DNA of 64,000 bases, taken from positions 30,777 to 94,776 of the forward strand of contig JADNRY010000240.1 in NCBI GenBank assembly GCA_015501585.1, written 5' to 3'. Both the position numbers and the translations under genes were made by a program. Shown in pieces: positions 35,820 through 49,889 of this stretch. Source of the stretch: Rhodocollybia butyracea. Its lineage: Eukaryota > Basidiomycota > Agaricomycetes > Agaricales > Omphalotaceae. Position 1 is the stretch's first letter. Each line of letters opens with the position of its first letter. The notes beneath the pieces were generated by a model. The model was not told the origin of the DNA and made no database searches. It saw nothing but the letters and a program-made list of their open reading frames with translations.

Positions 35820-36904
35820 CTATGTCAAATCTATCACTTCCCCAGACAGGATGTTCAGTGGCTCCCTCTTTACATTATTCTCTCGCTTAACTCTCTTGCG
35901 TTGCTTACGAGCCTTCACAAAACAAAAGTCAGGCTCGAAGGGAAGGTTGTGCGCGAATCTACCCACCGGATGTTCATCTTCAGAATCTGAAAGAACGAGC
36001 ACCTCATTGATGCGTGGCTTCACGTCTTCCGGGAAAGGTTCCCGCTTTCTAGTTCGTTGAGATGAAGATGCTGAAGCGACCGGGGCCGCTTGGGGAGCGA
36101 TCCCGTGAGCACGAAGAACCTCTGTAACTTGCGTCAATAACGGACGAGAACGTCCATTTGAACTGACTTACCTAACGGTCTATATCGGAAGATGAATCTG
36201 ACAGCAGGCTTTCCAAGGCTCTTTGTTTTGACGGTGTGGACCGCACGAGTTTGAACTATATCTCCAAATCTACATGAAGTCATATCAGCATACGGGAACA
36301 ACGCGAAAAAAACCGAACATGCCTCGTCTGGTGATCAATACCCTTCTTCGCCTTTTCATTGAACTTTTGTTCAGCAGGTACTTCGTACATTCGCGTTGTA
36401 GGTTTTTCTCCCAGAATCTTCACAAATGTAATAGTCACTTCAATCTGACCGATCTTGGAGGCTCCTAACGTTTGGACGGTTTCTTCTTCGTCTGCAAGGC
36501 GTCAAACCAGGCCAAGAACAAGCAGGAGCCATGAAGTTACCGGTAAGGTTAAGATTTGAGAAGACGAAAGGCCTGTAAGCTGTCGGTGATACACGAAGTC
36601 CTTCCAAGGACCTATTTGCCTTTCCTCTTCTGAGAACTCTTCCGCCAGATATATTGCCATCCAGATAAACGTAGGCGGATGAAGGCAGACCGCTTCGATC
36701 TTTAAAGTGAACTTGAAACTCTGAACAAAGTTCCATTAGCTGTGATTAAAAGATAAACTGATAGTGCTTACTTTTTCCCGCTTCAGATGGAAGCCAACAG
36801 GTAACGTGCATTGTGCCGTCAACATCTCTATGCTCTACATTGAATACGTCTGCAGTTTGTCCGTCAATTACAATCCAGGAAGTAAAGGTTTGATAGTTGA
36901 GCAT
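35820..36904 (-). CDS. DUF7918-domain protein
   Basis: Five exons, 36772-36904, 36541-36720, 36323-36491, 36172-36269 and 35820-36127, join in frame to 295 residues starting MLNYQTFTSWIVIDG. The N-terminal two thirds fit the basidiomycete DUF7918 domain: a short hydrophobic start, TMHVTCWLPSEAGKKFQVHF, a YLDGNISGG segment, RPFVFSNLNLT, then a beta-rich part ending in FRYRPL. The C-terminal part is basic and disordered, with two acidic-hydrophobic motifs (VLVLSDSED and the final EVIDLT) that look like SUMO-interacting motifs. Function is unknown; a nuclear role is a guess from the tail. Intron 3 (36270-36322) only keeps frame as a GC-AG intron (GAG|GCATGT ... TGTAG). A decayed partial copy lies at 9360-9720. 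Confidence 0.85.
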
Positions 36905-37384
36905 AAGGCGAGACCTCCAGCTTGAAAGCTATGACTGTGGTGGTTATGGTCTTATACACTAACAATACACGTGATGAGTGCACTAACGCGAGTATGACCG
37001 GTCATAGGCGAAAAGCAAGATAGATATGAAGATAGATATTTACAATATATACAAACGTAACATAAAGAAAGAAGATACAGGCTGCGCATATGTACCAGCC
37101 CACGGTGACGGCTCGATAACCAGTTCAAGTACCAGGCAGTTGCCGGCCGGGCGTGTCCAGCTATCGACTATACTTTACTGGGGACGAAGAAAGATGCTAT
37201 CCGCTAGTTTTTCAAATCACCGTCGGAGTAAGCTGGATAAGGAGGCCATACTTCGAGACGTGTATACTCCTCCTACCACCCCCCGTACGCAGTCGCGTGG
37301 CACCAAGCCTTCACTGTCTCTTCTTCTTTGCACCTGCGAACATCGTTCAAACCCTGTTGAAAAAAGGGGGAAAAATCAGCAGAA

Positions 37385-39859
<2,475 letters not shown>

Positions 39860-40221
39860 TGAATCCAAAAGCTTTTAGCGTTCTGAAGCATATAAAGCGG
39901 TAAATAGCACTCTTGCGCAAAGTTGGGCTTCTGAGTGTAACACAAAGCGAGCAAGGAGATGGAAGTTGACGGCCAACCTGTTTCGGCTTGAAGTAAATTA
40001 CCTAAACAACCTCCATGACGGCCAATATACAGACAACTGACATTTGGCCCAACGTTTGCTACCACTGCCAGACTTTGCATTTCATGCTTCATCGTGGTTG
40101 ATAAAAACTAATCGACTGACAAATAACAACAACATACACGCTGGTGCGAAATCAAGAAACCTGTACACGAATAAAAAATTTAAAAACAGGCGCCGCCAAC
40201 GCCACGAATTTGGAAAGAAAA

Positions 40222-40610
40222 TCATCCAAAATAGTCAACAATGTTCCGTAGTTGTCCAGTAACCCCATTTCTCCTGCTGTCAAGTACCTTTGGTGAAAGA
40301 GCTACCGCCGTAATGAGTTTCGATCCCGGACATGCGAATTACAAAGTGTTTCTTACCTCGTCCTTCCGCATCTCTTCGACCCTCCAACAAAAAGAGCTGC
40401 ATGTATACCAATTCTCATCCAAAATAGTCAATAATGTTCCGCAGTTGTCCAGCAACCCCATTTCTCCTACTATCAATTACCTGTTTGGTGAAAGAACTTA
40501 AAAAAAACGCGGTATGAGCTCCACATCTCGGACATGAGAATTACAAAGGGTTTCTTACCTCGTCCTTCCGCACCTCTTCGACCCTCCTACAAAAAGAGCT
40601 GCATGAATAC
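40222..40610 (-). repeat. Tandem duplication of the terminal exons of the O-FucT-like gene
   Basis: 40222-40405 and 40415-40600 are direct copies of each other. Each contains the end of the penultimate exon (GGSKRCGRT), a GTAAG donor, a short intron and a final exon coding for a TKQV/DSRRNGV ... YFG tail. The gene therefore has a second, downstream set of its last exons. Differences between copies are mostly substitutions. Confidence 0.85.
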
Positions 40611-42372
40611 CAACCATCTTATCCATAATCCCAAGTGCCCAGAATCACTGAGAAATTCCGGATGAACATCACGCAATGCGTCTTTTTCTTGAAGGCGTAC
40701 GAGCTCTGCCGCCAAATCAGTAATACCCCACCGACTCAACTCCCCACCCTCTCGAAAAGCATCCACCAATATATCCACCGCCTCCGTATGCTTCTCGCCA
40801 AAACTCCTGAATGTTCCCGATTTCAGCGTAGTCGTGCGCGTGCGGTCAGAAGCACGCGGGTAGAGATGATGGGCGATAGGAAAGGGATAGTCGCCTGCGA
40901 ACCAAACTTTTTCGATACCATCAGCGAGATCATGATCGTGCAGGAGCCGCGAAATCGTGTCGACCAGATCGTGCGCGCACTCCGGCAGCACGTCCGGGGT
41001 GACGCTCTCCATACGCCAATGGATCATGAGATACGGAACGGATGGTGATACCTCCTTGGTGAGCCGTTCCAGCAGAGGCGAATACGCTATAGAGCCCTTG
41101 AACGGCTGCGATATATGGGATATCGTAATCCCCAGTCTAGCATGAGTACCTCCGGCTCCTCCCCAACAGGATTAGGATTGTGATTATGATTATTCGGGTT
41201 GATGCTAGCCGCGCTCTTGATATCACCTCTCCCGAGCGCAGTGATGATCTCATCTCCAATAGATTGTTTCCTGAGGGTTTTACTGAGAGCCGCAGAAGGA
41301 TAGATCGATATCGGCGCGAAATCACTGAGATTCAGCAGTGAGCCGAAACTGTCCCCGAAACATCCAGGAAACCTTGGGTCTTGCGCCAAAATGGGATCGA
41401 CATCGACGGTGGTAACCAACCCGTTTAGATGACCATCTGTGAAAGCTAAAGTATTCGGACGATTAGAAGCAGGTTTCGACTCGAGAGAAAGAAGCTGGGC
41501 ACGAGGCGCAGGCGAAGGGTTTGATTCGAGCCAAAGTTTGAAAGCTTCCAAAGTCACGACACGCACGCTTTCCTCATGCAACGTCTGTAGTAGCGATTCC
41601 TCATTATAATAAGCCTCGAAACCCCACCGAAAGCATAACCCTAGCCTGCTTTTCCCGACATGCGGCAAGACCAGCACACGATCGAGTAGTTTGGCTGTTT
41701 GGATAATCTCGAAAAGATGGATGCGGGCTTTGGATTCTTGTTCGGCGATGCGGAGGGGAAGGAGGAATTGACATGGGGGTTACCGCAGACGTCAGCGATA
41801 GGTTGTTTTGTTGAATAAAAGGACTCCGTCTCGACGTTGACGTTGAAGTAAGGGATGGAACTAGAAAGATATGGGGCAGCTGGATTAGATAGTGCTTCCT
41901 GTATATTCCATAACTGGTCCAGTCGTTCGAGAACCGTGCGATACACGACAGGAACAGCACCAGTACGCGAGGCTTTAGTCACGCTCTTTTTAACTTGAAG
42001 ATATGGCGATGCTGGAGAAGAGCGAGAAGTAGAATTGTGGCCCTGACCAAAATTAACGTTCAGCGTCCCATCTTCTCGAGATTGTGGTTGACTAGGACTC
42101 CCGATCGAGATAGTCATTGTCGGCGGACTAGTTTGGTTAAGCCTGACCGGATCATAGACGAGAATATACGCGTAAAAGACAAACAAAGCCAAGAATAAGA
42201 CTGAGAATACAAAAAGAAAGCGATTTATCTTTCGTCTTCGGGATAATGAAAGTCTTGAGGTTGAGGCCATGAAATTTGGCGAGAATTTATCAGAGGAGTC
42301 TAGATTTGGACTGGCTTCTTGAAGATTTTGGCGAGATCTGCTCCGAAAATGTGAAGAGAGAGAAACCGACAT
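40415..42372 (-). pseudogene. Proteophosphoglycan/O-fucosyltransferase-like type II membrane protein, frame-broken
   Basis: Starts MSVSLSSHFRSRSRQN at 42372. Residues about 45-72 form one TM helix (FLFVFSVLFLALFVFYAY), as in a Golgi type II membrane glycosyltransferase. The lumenal part has LPHVGKSRLGLCFRWGFEAY and YLMIHWRMESV, which resembles the HxR.E box of protein O-fucosyltransferase-like enzymes, and ends GSKRCGRTSSFTKQVIDSRR ... YFG. Three breaks disturb the frame: a missing base near 41776, a two-base gain in an ATATAT run near 41121, and a missing base near 40617. They sit in short repeats or homopolymers, so sequencing error is possible, but neighbouring genes are clean. Decayed copies are at 42650-42840 and 49010-51240. 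Head-to-head with the GPALPP fragment at 42477. Confidence 0.7.
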
Positions 42373-42476
42373 GGTACACAGCGAGTCGGTAAACGCCCAA
42401 AGGCTTTCAATGGGCGCTTAATAAGATCTTTCCTCGGCCCGGCCGTCGGACAAGTCACCCTTGTGTCCAAACAACG

Positions 42477-42587
42477 ATGAGCGCGATAGGTCCTGAGCTT
42501 CCTCCACATCTGTGGCACCTGTCTAAACGTGCGGGGAGCGAAGAGCAAGACTCTGAAGATGAAAAACCCAGCTTCATTACCGCCTGA
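42477..42587 (+). pseudogene. GPALPP-type protein, N-terminal fragment 1
   Basis: ATG at 42477 opens MSAIGPELPPHL followed by an acidic stretch (EEQDSEDE), then a stop after 36 codons. The IGPxLPPHL motif is the signature of GPALPP-motif proteins, a small nuclear family of poorly known function. Beyond the stop the DNA follows 51330-51400 only briefly before diverging. The rest of the gene, including the conserved C-terminal DUF3752 part, is absent. Confidence 0.65.
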
Positions 42588-42649
42588 CATGGTTGCTTCC
42601 ACTTCAAAGCCTGCTGCCATGACGGTCCATCTTCTGGTTTAGGGGAATC

Positions 42650-42840
42650 CTATGGGGCAGCTGGATTAGTTAGTGCTTCCTGTTCATTCCATAGCTGGCC
42701 CATTTGTTCGAGAACCGTGCGATACACCGCAGGAACAGTACCAGTACGCGAGGCTTTAGTCACGTTCTTTTTAACCTATAGGTATGGCCATGCAGACCAA
42801 AGTTCAGCGTCCCATTTTCTCGAGATCGTGGTTGACGAGT
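42650..42840 (-). pseudogene. Second fragment of the O-FucT-like gene
   Basis: About 190 bp that match 41870-42090 of the gene at 40415-42372 (ggcagctggattag, cgagaaccgtgcgatacac, cgcgaggctttagtcacg), in the same orientation. A local tandem-type partial duplicate, too short to be coding. Confidence 0.75.
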
Positions 42841-42999
42841 ATATAGATAACCGGACACCTTCAAATTTGTACCTGGTGCTCGCGCTCACAGTCAGGTTCC
42901 TGACAAACTACGGCGCGTTCTTTAAATGGCTGGTATGGACACCGCGCTTGGAAAGTGGTTCTGTAGAGGTAGATACTGCATCATTCTTAGTAGTAAGCT

Positions 43000-43800
43000 A
43001 CAACGTATTTCCCGACTGCCTCGCTAAACTTCAATAACACAAGGCTTGTGAAACGCGTACAAAACCAAAGGTCAGGCTCGTCGATATCTGATCCGTAGGC
43101 GATGGGAAGGTGACAAATTTCGACTACAATCCGAACGTGTTGTATCGTTATACTTTCCAGTATATGTGCAATGTGCAGTGTAATATTGAATCCCAAATTG
43201 TCGTTTTCGAAACCGGTGTGTGGAATGTACATTAGGTATGGAGTGTATGTGTATGTGTATAGACAGTATGGACAGTATGGCTCGACAGTATGGGTTTAAT
43301 CATTTTATGCACCCTCCATTTTTCCATACATGTATGGAGAGTGTATGGCAGGTATGGTACCATACCCTCATACTTTTGTGAATTTCCTAAGGCTCTGAGT
43401 AAGTATAGAATTGCTCCTTGACCAGGCAAATCATGCACATTTGCGAAATCGCTTGTCGTATTACGCGACAGTATACTTAAATCCATCGGTAAGGAATGAG
43501 TGATCCAGACGCTCTGCAAGACATACCTCTGACCAAGCCTCTGACTGTACAAAATTGCTCCTCGACTCCACCATGAGTCGTTTATCATCCTGCGGCGGCC
43601 CCAAATACGAGGTTCTATAAGACATAGGAGCAAAGCTTCCTTGTCCAACACAAGCTAACATATCATGTCTTCCCTAGTAGCTACGGATTAGATATCGACG
43701 AGCCTGACCTTTGGTTTTGTACGCGTTTCACAAGCCTTGTGTTATTGAAGTTTAGCGAGGCAGTCGGGAAATACGTTGTAGCTTACTACTAAGAATGATG
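43000..43800. repeat. Duplicated SDR upstream region
   Basis: 43440-43670 is an inverted copy of 20170-20420 (the region upstream of SDR copy 3). 43010-43090 (inverted) and 43685-43790 (direct) both copy 20465-20590, so one piece occurs in both orientations around this site. A TATGG-rich stretch lies at 43230-43380. The ATG-like SDR start at about 43664 is separated from its continuation at 44389. Confidence 0.7.
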
Positions 43801-43804
43801 CAGT

Positions 43805-44388
43805 TAGTGATGTGCGGGCCAGGGCTCGGAGCCTTTGAGCCCTCTGAGCCCGGCCCTACTGAGCCCCAGCCCAGCCTGACCTTGGTAAGGGCTCAAGGCC
43901 AGGCTGAGATTTTTCCGAGCCTTGAGCCGCGGCCTTCAGCACTGCAAATTATTAGTTAATCGAGTGATTATTGAAGGTCAGATAGGACATATTTCTGCTA
44001 ATTTTTACTAATCTTTGGCTAATTTAACTGCACTAGTCATACACGGGCTTGATATGGACAATCAGCAGTGTATATTGAGGTTTGATAGAACTGATGTCAC
44101 TCTGTGTGACCATCCCATGAACCTCAATTTGCATACTTGTGAGGTGTTCGACAGCTATACTGTAGTTCTGAGACTATTACTCACTAATATACACCACAAT
44201 GAAAGTTTTTTTTGCCTTCTATGTCAATATAAATAACAGAGCATTGAGCCGCGGCTCGAGCCTCAGCCCAGCCCTGGCCGGCCTTGGCCCTGTGGGAGGG
44301 CCAGGCTCAGAATTTTTGTCAGCCCTGGCCGGGGCTGAGTGGGCCTTGGCCGCGGCTCCTGAGCCCGGCCCCAGCCCGCACATCACTA
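43805..44388. mobile_element. hAT-like GC-rich MITE (584 bp)
   Basis: Perfect 15-bp inverted ends: TAGTGATGTGCGGGC at 43805 and GCCCGCACATCACTA ending 44388. The subterminal 150 bp on each side are rich in GAGCC/GGCTC and GGCCC words, and the middle is AT-rich. The TAGTGATG..GCGGGC end is a common hAT type. No clear 8-bp duplication is left, perhaps because the left flank was rearranged. It interrupts the inverted SDR copy near its start. Confidence 0.85.
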
Positions 44389-44470
44389 GCCGTGCCACTG
44401 CCATTGACCACTACCTATCACAATAACACATACCCTGCCATCTCACCCACCAACCTTGCTCTCGTGAAAT
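44389..44470 (+). pseudogene. SDR N-terminal fragment
   Basis: Reads [20 protein letters not shown], matching the N-terminus of SDR copy 3 at 20189-20110, then ends just before the glycine-rich loop. The next sequence, from about 44520, matches the 3' side of that gene (19105 downward, inverted). The body of this SDR copy was therefore deleted. Confidence 0.8.
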
Positions 44471-44668
44471 GAGCTTAATTTCACCGTGAGAGCAGTCACG
44501 CCAACTTTTTTGCAAACGGCAATAAGATTGGGTTGATATGTTGCTGTTTCAAATATGACTAGTCTCGAGAACCAGACCCTGACGATATATATGCTAATGG
44601 CTTAAGATTGGGTTGATGCGTAAAAAAGTTTTGCATCGGCCAGCACAAGTTTATACAAGTGTAGTAAT

Positions 44669-46440
44669 TCATACTTCTGAAATTTCGCTGGCACTGCTAT
44701 GGTTAGTATGACAGAACAGGGTACTAAGATGTCGAGTTTGGTCATCCGGCGGATTTGCGATTTCCCTAACATGGATGATTAGCTTGCAGCACAATATTGC
44801 ATGGATAACACGCAAAGGTCTACAAGTCTCCATGAGAATCGGGGGAAACGGTTCCCAGTGAAAACCACAACATACGTTTCCAGTATTTGAAGTTGCGCCT
44901 GACAAGAATAGTTATTTATTGGCAAAGCAAGGGGTGTACTGTCCACGAACCGGCGCATATACGGTGACCAGGGTATTTCCAACTGTTATTGCTAGGTTCA
45001 TGTTCAGATATTGCCACCAGAATAGGACTGGGGAATGAAACTCACGCAATATGCACATGTAAAACAGTACACCTATAATATTCGGAGATGACATCTAATT
45101 GTGAACAGGTTCAAGCTTACCGTCAAGGTAAAAGGTTACCACAACGCTCTGGGTTGCTCTGAAGAATCCATTTTGGAGATCTACCAATCGCATCAGCTGT
45201 TGGCCGTAAAGTCAAGACTCAAGAAAGAGTGTGTACAACTGTGAGATTCTCGGAAGCATTGCCTTAAAGTGAACGCCACTAGCACTAGTAGATTGTGAGC
45301 TAACCCATTCCTTTTACAGAAAGAGTTGTCCCACCCGTTTCACCCACCAAGAGTGATATGTCGGTGATGAGTCCCGTCTTATTTTGCCCAATGGGAAAGC
45401 AAGATGAACCTCCTACTAGAGTTATCGACTCTATGGCCCGCTTAATTTACCTTTGTACATTGGCTCAGATTAAGACGACACTATACCTGAAAACGCCAAA
45501 GTGTTTGAACTCCATTTTATTGCGGCGATCACATTCAGCACGAAGGCAATCTAAACAGAACTTTCAGACCAGATTGACTTAGTACTGCTTCATTGGGCAC
45601 TTACAGTCCATGGGATCATAAGGATTGTGAATATTTTGCGAGATTGTTGGTACAAGGCATATGTGCGAATGATCAAAATTACTGGTGAAGAGCTGTAAAG
45701 GACGGAATGCCTTATTTAATATCATGTTGTACGCACAATGAGATGTGCCTATTCCAAAGTCAGCAAATACTTTACAAAGAAATTTCAGTCTATTGAATTA
45801 TGTGTATGGCAGGAGACTTACGGGTGTTAAACGTCATTGTACGACGACAGGACTACCAGGACTGTAAATCAAAGAATGTCCAACATGTTTCGTATGGCAC
45901 GTACTGCACTGGTAACATGAGGGTTCAATTTTTCTGTATCATTATTAGCCTGTTGTAAGGACTTCCACAAATTCATTTAATGTCACTCGCCTTCAATAGC
46001 CAGTATTGTGTCAATAAAAGGAGAATAACGCAAAAGAAAATACAGAACTTTGACTAATCCCCAGTTTGAAACCCATATATAGGCAACCTGGAAAATTTGA
46101 TTATTAATATTCTGGCAAGGCAGTCGCCGTTCTTCACCACACTTGCCTCTTGACCCAACGAAAGAATATAGTCATATGTCTATGGTAGCATCCTGTTAGT
46201 GTTCATTCATAATTGTGAAATATTGTTTGAGATTGGCAATCACCAAAAGCGTGAGCATTGCGACTGAAATCACTCGGTTAGTATACTTATATGACTGTCA
46301 GAGAAAATACTCACCTTGAGTGTACTAGACCCGAGAATAACGATTGAGACTTTTTCATAAATGTGGTAAGAAGTAATATAACTTACTACCACAATTTGTG
46401 AATCAATCAAGGAAGAGACGACTAGAGCTGCCACGGCCAT
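44669..46440 (-). pseudogene. DUF6533-type seven-TM protein, decayed copy 3
   Basis: Inverted partner of 17221-18976. Starts MAVAALVVSSLIDSQIVVV at 46440; later pieces include MNLAITVGNTLVTVYAPVRG near 44960-45020 and the tail LIIHVREIANPPDDQTRH near 44730-44790. Like its two relatives it has internal stops and shifts. All three copies being broken suggests the gene was already decayed, or decayed in parallel, at this locus. Confidence 0.7.
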
Positions 46441-46917
46441 TGGTTTGTCCTGCTAAAGCAGCCTGAGGAGAAGACTTGTCAGGGAAGGGATTCAAGGGAA
46501 AGATGCAATAGTATAGTCCAGGACGCAGGACAATCGTTCAAGAACATAAACTTATTTGAGGAAATTTTCCATCAGATCATTGTAAAATGACTAAGCTGAA
46601 TCGAGGGAAAAGTCCATTGGATCTATTGAGGAGCGGAAATTTTCCCGACAACACTCGCTAGCGCTCTCTGGACAAGATCTTGGGATTGTCAGAAACTGAC
46701 AGCAGTTCAATGGGATCAAGATTACTCTATTAAATCGGATCAGCATTTCAATTGCTGCTATTCGTGCACATGAGCACATCCTATGCCAGGCGCGGTGTAC
46801 GCGACTACAAAAGACGGCGGTTGCAGCTTTAATTACACAGGCTGCCGATGAATGTCTGGTTGAAAACGTTTGGATCATAATTTCACTGAAGGTGAAAAGC
46901 TCCTTTGGCTGTGTTAA

Positions 46918-47599
46918 CTCCACCGTAAAATAGGTCAACATAAGTCTACTGTATCATCTCGACCAAACGTTCCCAGGGTGTTACGCGTTACGCATTGATT
47001 TTGATTAAGTTCTCGTTCCCGGACCAGTGTTACGCGTTACGCGTTTCAGACAAGTTCGGGGGCTGTAAGCCATTACTTACCCCAAGGTCACTTGGGACAG
47101 TAATGCTGAGAAGGAAGTGGGGAAAGGCAAGAAGTGGCGTCGAATGAAGCCCCTGTGGTTCAACCTAGCTTGAGCTTGTAAGACATGTAAGGGAAAATTC
47201 AATTTGGATGCCAGAACTTACAATAAACCGGGTGTCACGGAGTCATTTTTGTATAGTTTGGACCTCTATGTTATGCGTTACAAACCCAAAAAGTCCTAAG
47301 TTGAGGAGGCCTGGTTTGCGCGTTACGGGAACGTTTGGTCGAGATGATACAGTATACAGTACAGTATACCGTATGGTATACGGTATGGTATACAATACAG
47401 CACATCAGATCTTGAGCTGATGGGTCCCAGGCAATATCCATGAAGCAAAAATCATTGGTTTAATTGTTTTTGGGCCCACCAGCATACAGATAAGTGCCGG
47501 ATTCTGCCACTATAGGTACCCGTATGCCACCCGTAAAGATACGGCTGTACCAACTGCGCGCAGAAACCCTTTATGGTACGGTTATGGCGGAGATCCCTA
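46918..47599. mobile_element. hAT-like element, second copy
   Basis: Same element as 15914-16730 in inverted orientation at the same intron site. The right end GGAGATCCCTA is intact and followed by TTTACTCG (47600-47607), the complement of the 8-bp duplication seen at the other copy. The left end has lost about a dozen bases, including the outer TIR and flank. Confidence 0.75.
46947..47354. mobile_element. Nested MITE (about 408 bp)
   Basis: Starts TACTGTATCATCTCGACC and ends with its complement GGTCGAGATGATACAGTA; the inverted ends extend to AACGTTCCC, about 28 bp. Inside are several GTTACGCG words. The other copy of the host element (15914-16730) lacks it, so it inserted after the host element was duplicated, or was lost from the first copy. 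Confidence 0.7.
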
Positions 47600-47869
47600 T
47601 TTACTCGCTCTGGATGCTTTATTTGCTTCCAGGTGCACCAAAAATCTTTGATAAACTAGTGTTTAAATGGGGATCATCAGTACTTGCTCCTGAGTCCTAC
47701 TCGTAACAGAGAAGTATTATAGTTGCTTTGCCAGCCAATTTTCCCTTTTTGGCAGTGCCAGCTGAGACATCTTAGTTGCATGGTCACTATGTGTGGCCCC
47801 ACTAGGACATCAACGAGTCAAAGGCTGACTTCAAGATTCAGCAATCCGCATCGCCACTTGTTGCTCTCA

Positions 47870-49005
47870 TGTCTCTCTTTTCTGCATTCTCGTTTCACCT
47901 TTGCATTGCTTGCCCAGTGCCGCCGTTCAACAACTGTACACATTTTTAATTTCATTTCTGCTAAGTTCATTCAAACAAATGTCGTCCGGACCGCCTCTGA
48001 TTGAGCTTGAAGCTATCCATGAAGTTGCGTGCAAATGCATAGCATCATCCATTTGTCCTATGCAGTACTGTTGAACCTCAAGGTCTGAAGGTCTGACACA
48101 TCGCAACTCCACTTCTCCGAAAATATGAGACAACTGAGTGCATACAAAAGCTCACAGAGTTGAAAATGTACGTACAGAACCTCACATTTCACAGCACTTT
48201 TCGTGAAATCTCGCAAAAAAATAGGCATTTTTTCAAGCCCTACCACTTGCCTGTTTCTATCTATGCCTGGAGGAGGTAATGAACACAATATCTGACTTAA
48301 GATACCTACTTACGCCTGATTTAGCTCCTCAAGGAGTCGCTCTCAATGCAGATGGCTCACTAAAAGATGCCAGTGACATCAAATTCTACAACTCGGCTGG
48401 CGATGAGTCTGATAATTGTATCACAGGACAGCCCCCCCCTAAAGGTATGCATTCCGAAACTCAAGAACTGGCAAGTGCCTTCACGAAAGCAGAATCGAAC
48501 CTGGAGCGGCCCTATGACCGCAGCAATGAAAGGAGAACAGAAAGAGAATGACTCAGGTGGCAACCCGATACTCCCAATGCAACCCCGCAAATGTGCGTAT
48601 CGACGAGGGAAGGAAGGAAGGAAGTGAATTAGTACTTGGCAGTGACGGCCCAAGATCTGAACGCCTGGGCAGCCGAAGTTCCTATAGTGGGGCACAAGCA
48701 CCATGGTCTTCAGGCTGACTGCCGTCAGACCTTGCAACTAACTCCAAGGCTGCTGCTGTAGATCCCTGGCTGGCAACAGCCACCGTTTATTTACAGTACA
48801 GGCATTGTACATACTTATATTACAGTGTTATGTATTTGTACCTACAGTGATGATGTTTTATTAATGATTGTGCATATAGTTGGTGGGAACATACTTATAG
48901 CGGGGTTGAATCATATATTTTTAGAACGTCAAATATCCACTTTGCGGCAATTGAGAAGGAGATTTGGCATGAGATAAGATAGAATAAACCCCCACCTCAA
49001 GGCCT
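47870..49005. other. No supported gene; one small frame
   Basis: A 90-codon frame at 48279-48551 (MNTISDLRYLLTPDLAPQG, with NADGSLKDASDIKFYNS) is compositionally protein-like and resembles linker regions of fungal transposon proteins, but no domain is visible. A (GGAA)n run lies near 48608-48624. Confidence 0.3.
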
Positions 49006-49499
49006 CAAGCTCAAGCCTCAAACATTACACCCCCCCACCTCAAGCATAACCCCCAGCCTGCGCTTCCCCCACACGCGGCAAGGCCAGCACTCTCTCTAGC
49101 TGTTTTGCCGTTTGGGTAGTCTCGAAGAGATGGGAAGAGATGGATGTGGGCTTTGGATCCTTTTTCGGGGATGCGGGGGGGAAGGGGGAAGTGACAGGGA
49201 GAGGGAGAGGGAGGAGAGGGACTGCAGATGTCAGCGACGGGTTGGTTTGTTGAGTAAAAAGACTCTGTCTCGACGTTGACGTTGAAAACGTCGAAGTAAG
49301 AGACTGTTATGACCCATACCCAAACTATAAGCATATACATATCTTTTTCTATTATTATTAACCAACTACTACTACTATCATTAAGATTTCTACTTATCAT
49401 ATACATTTTACGTTCATTACTCATTTTCTCTACATTATTTGGCATAATGCTGCACATGTGAACATACTGTTAATCAACTTCGGTTTCACTAGAATAATT

Positions 49500-49740
49500 G
49501 AACACCAGTCACTGCATGACATCATTCTACTGCTCCGCAGTTCTGACATCATTTTACTGCTCCACAGTCATGATGTCATCTCACTGCTCTGCAGTTATGA
49601 CATCATTCCAGCTCCACAGTTATGATATCATTCCAGTGCTCCGCAGTTATGACATCATTCCAGCTCCACAGTTATGATATCATTCCAGTGCTCCGCAGTT
49701 ATGACATCATTCCAGTGCCCCACAGTTATGATGTCATTCC
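49500..49740. repeat. Minisatellite inside the solo LTR, block 1
   Basis: About eight units of the form CAGTTATGACATCATTCCAG with alternating CTCC/CTCCGC starts, roughly 25-40 bp each. Confidence 0.85.
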
Positions 49741-49889
49741 GCAGCATTTCCTAAATAATACATACTTGACAGTATATAAGTAGTCTAGATTTACCAATGT
49801 ACGTTAGACGTATTATTTTTCTTAAATCCAAACCCCCACTTGTTTGCTGTTATCACTTGTGTGAATCACCAGACCAACTCATTGTATCT

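Larger units (their letters stand above)
46600..47860 (+). pseudogene. SDR fragment with inserted elements (inverted copy)
   Basis: Inverted counterpart of 15640-17050: an exon 1 C-terminal remnant at about 46620-46915, exon 2 remnant near 47640-47670 (with a GTGTTTAAATGGGGATCATC-like end) and exon 3 remnant at 47740-47860. The MITE in the first intron is also present, now with a nested insertion. Not coding. Confidence 0.75.

Noticed and set aside
44199..44472. Pro/Ala/Gly-rich frames in the GC-rich stretch
   Set aside because: Shadows of the GAGCC-rich ends of the hAT-like MITE.
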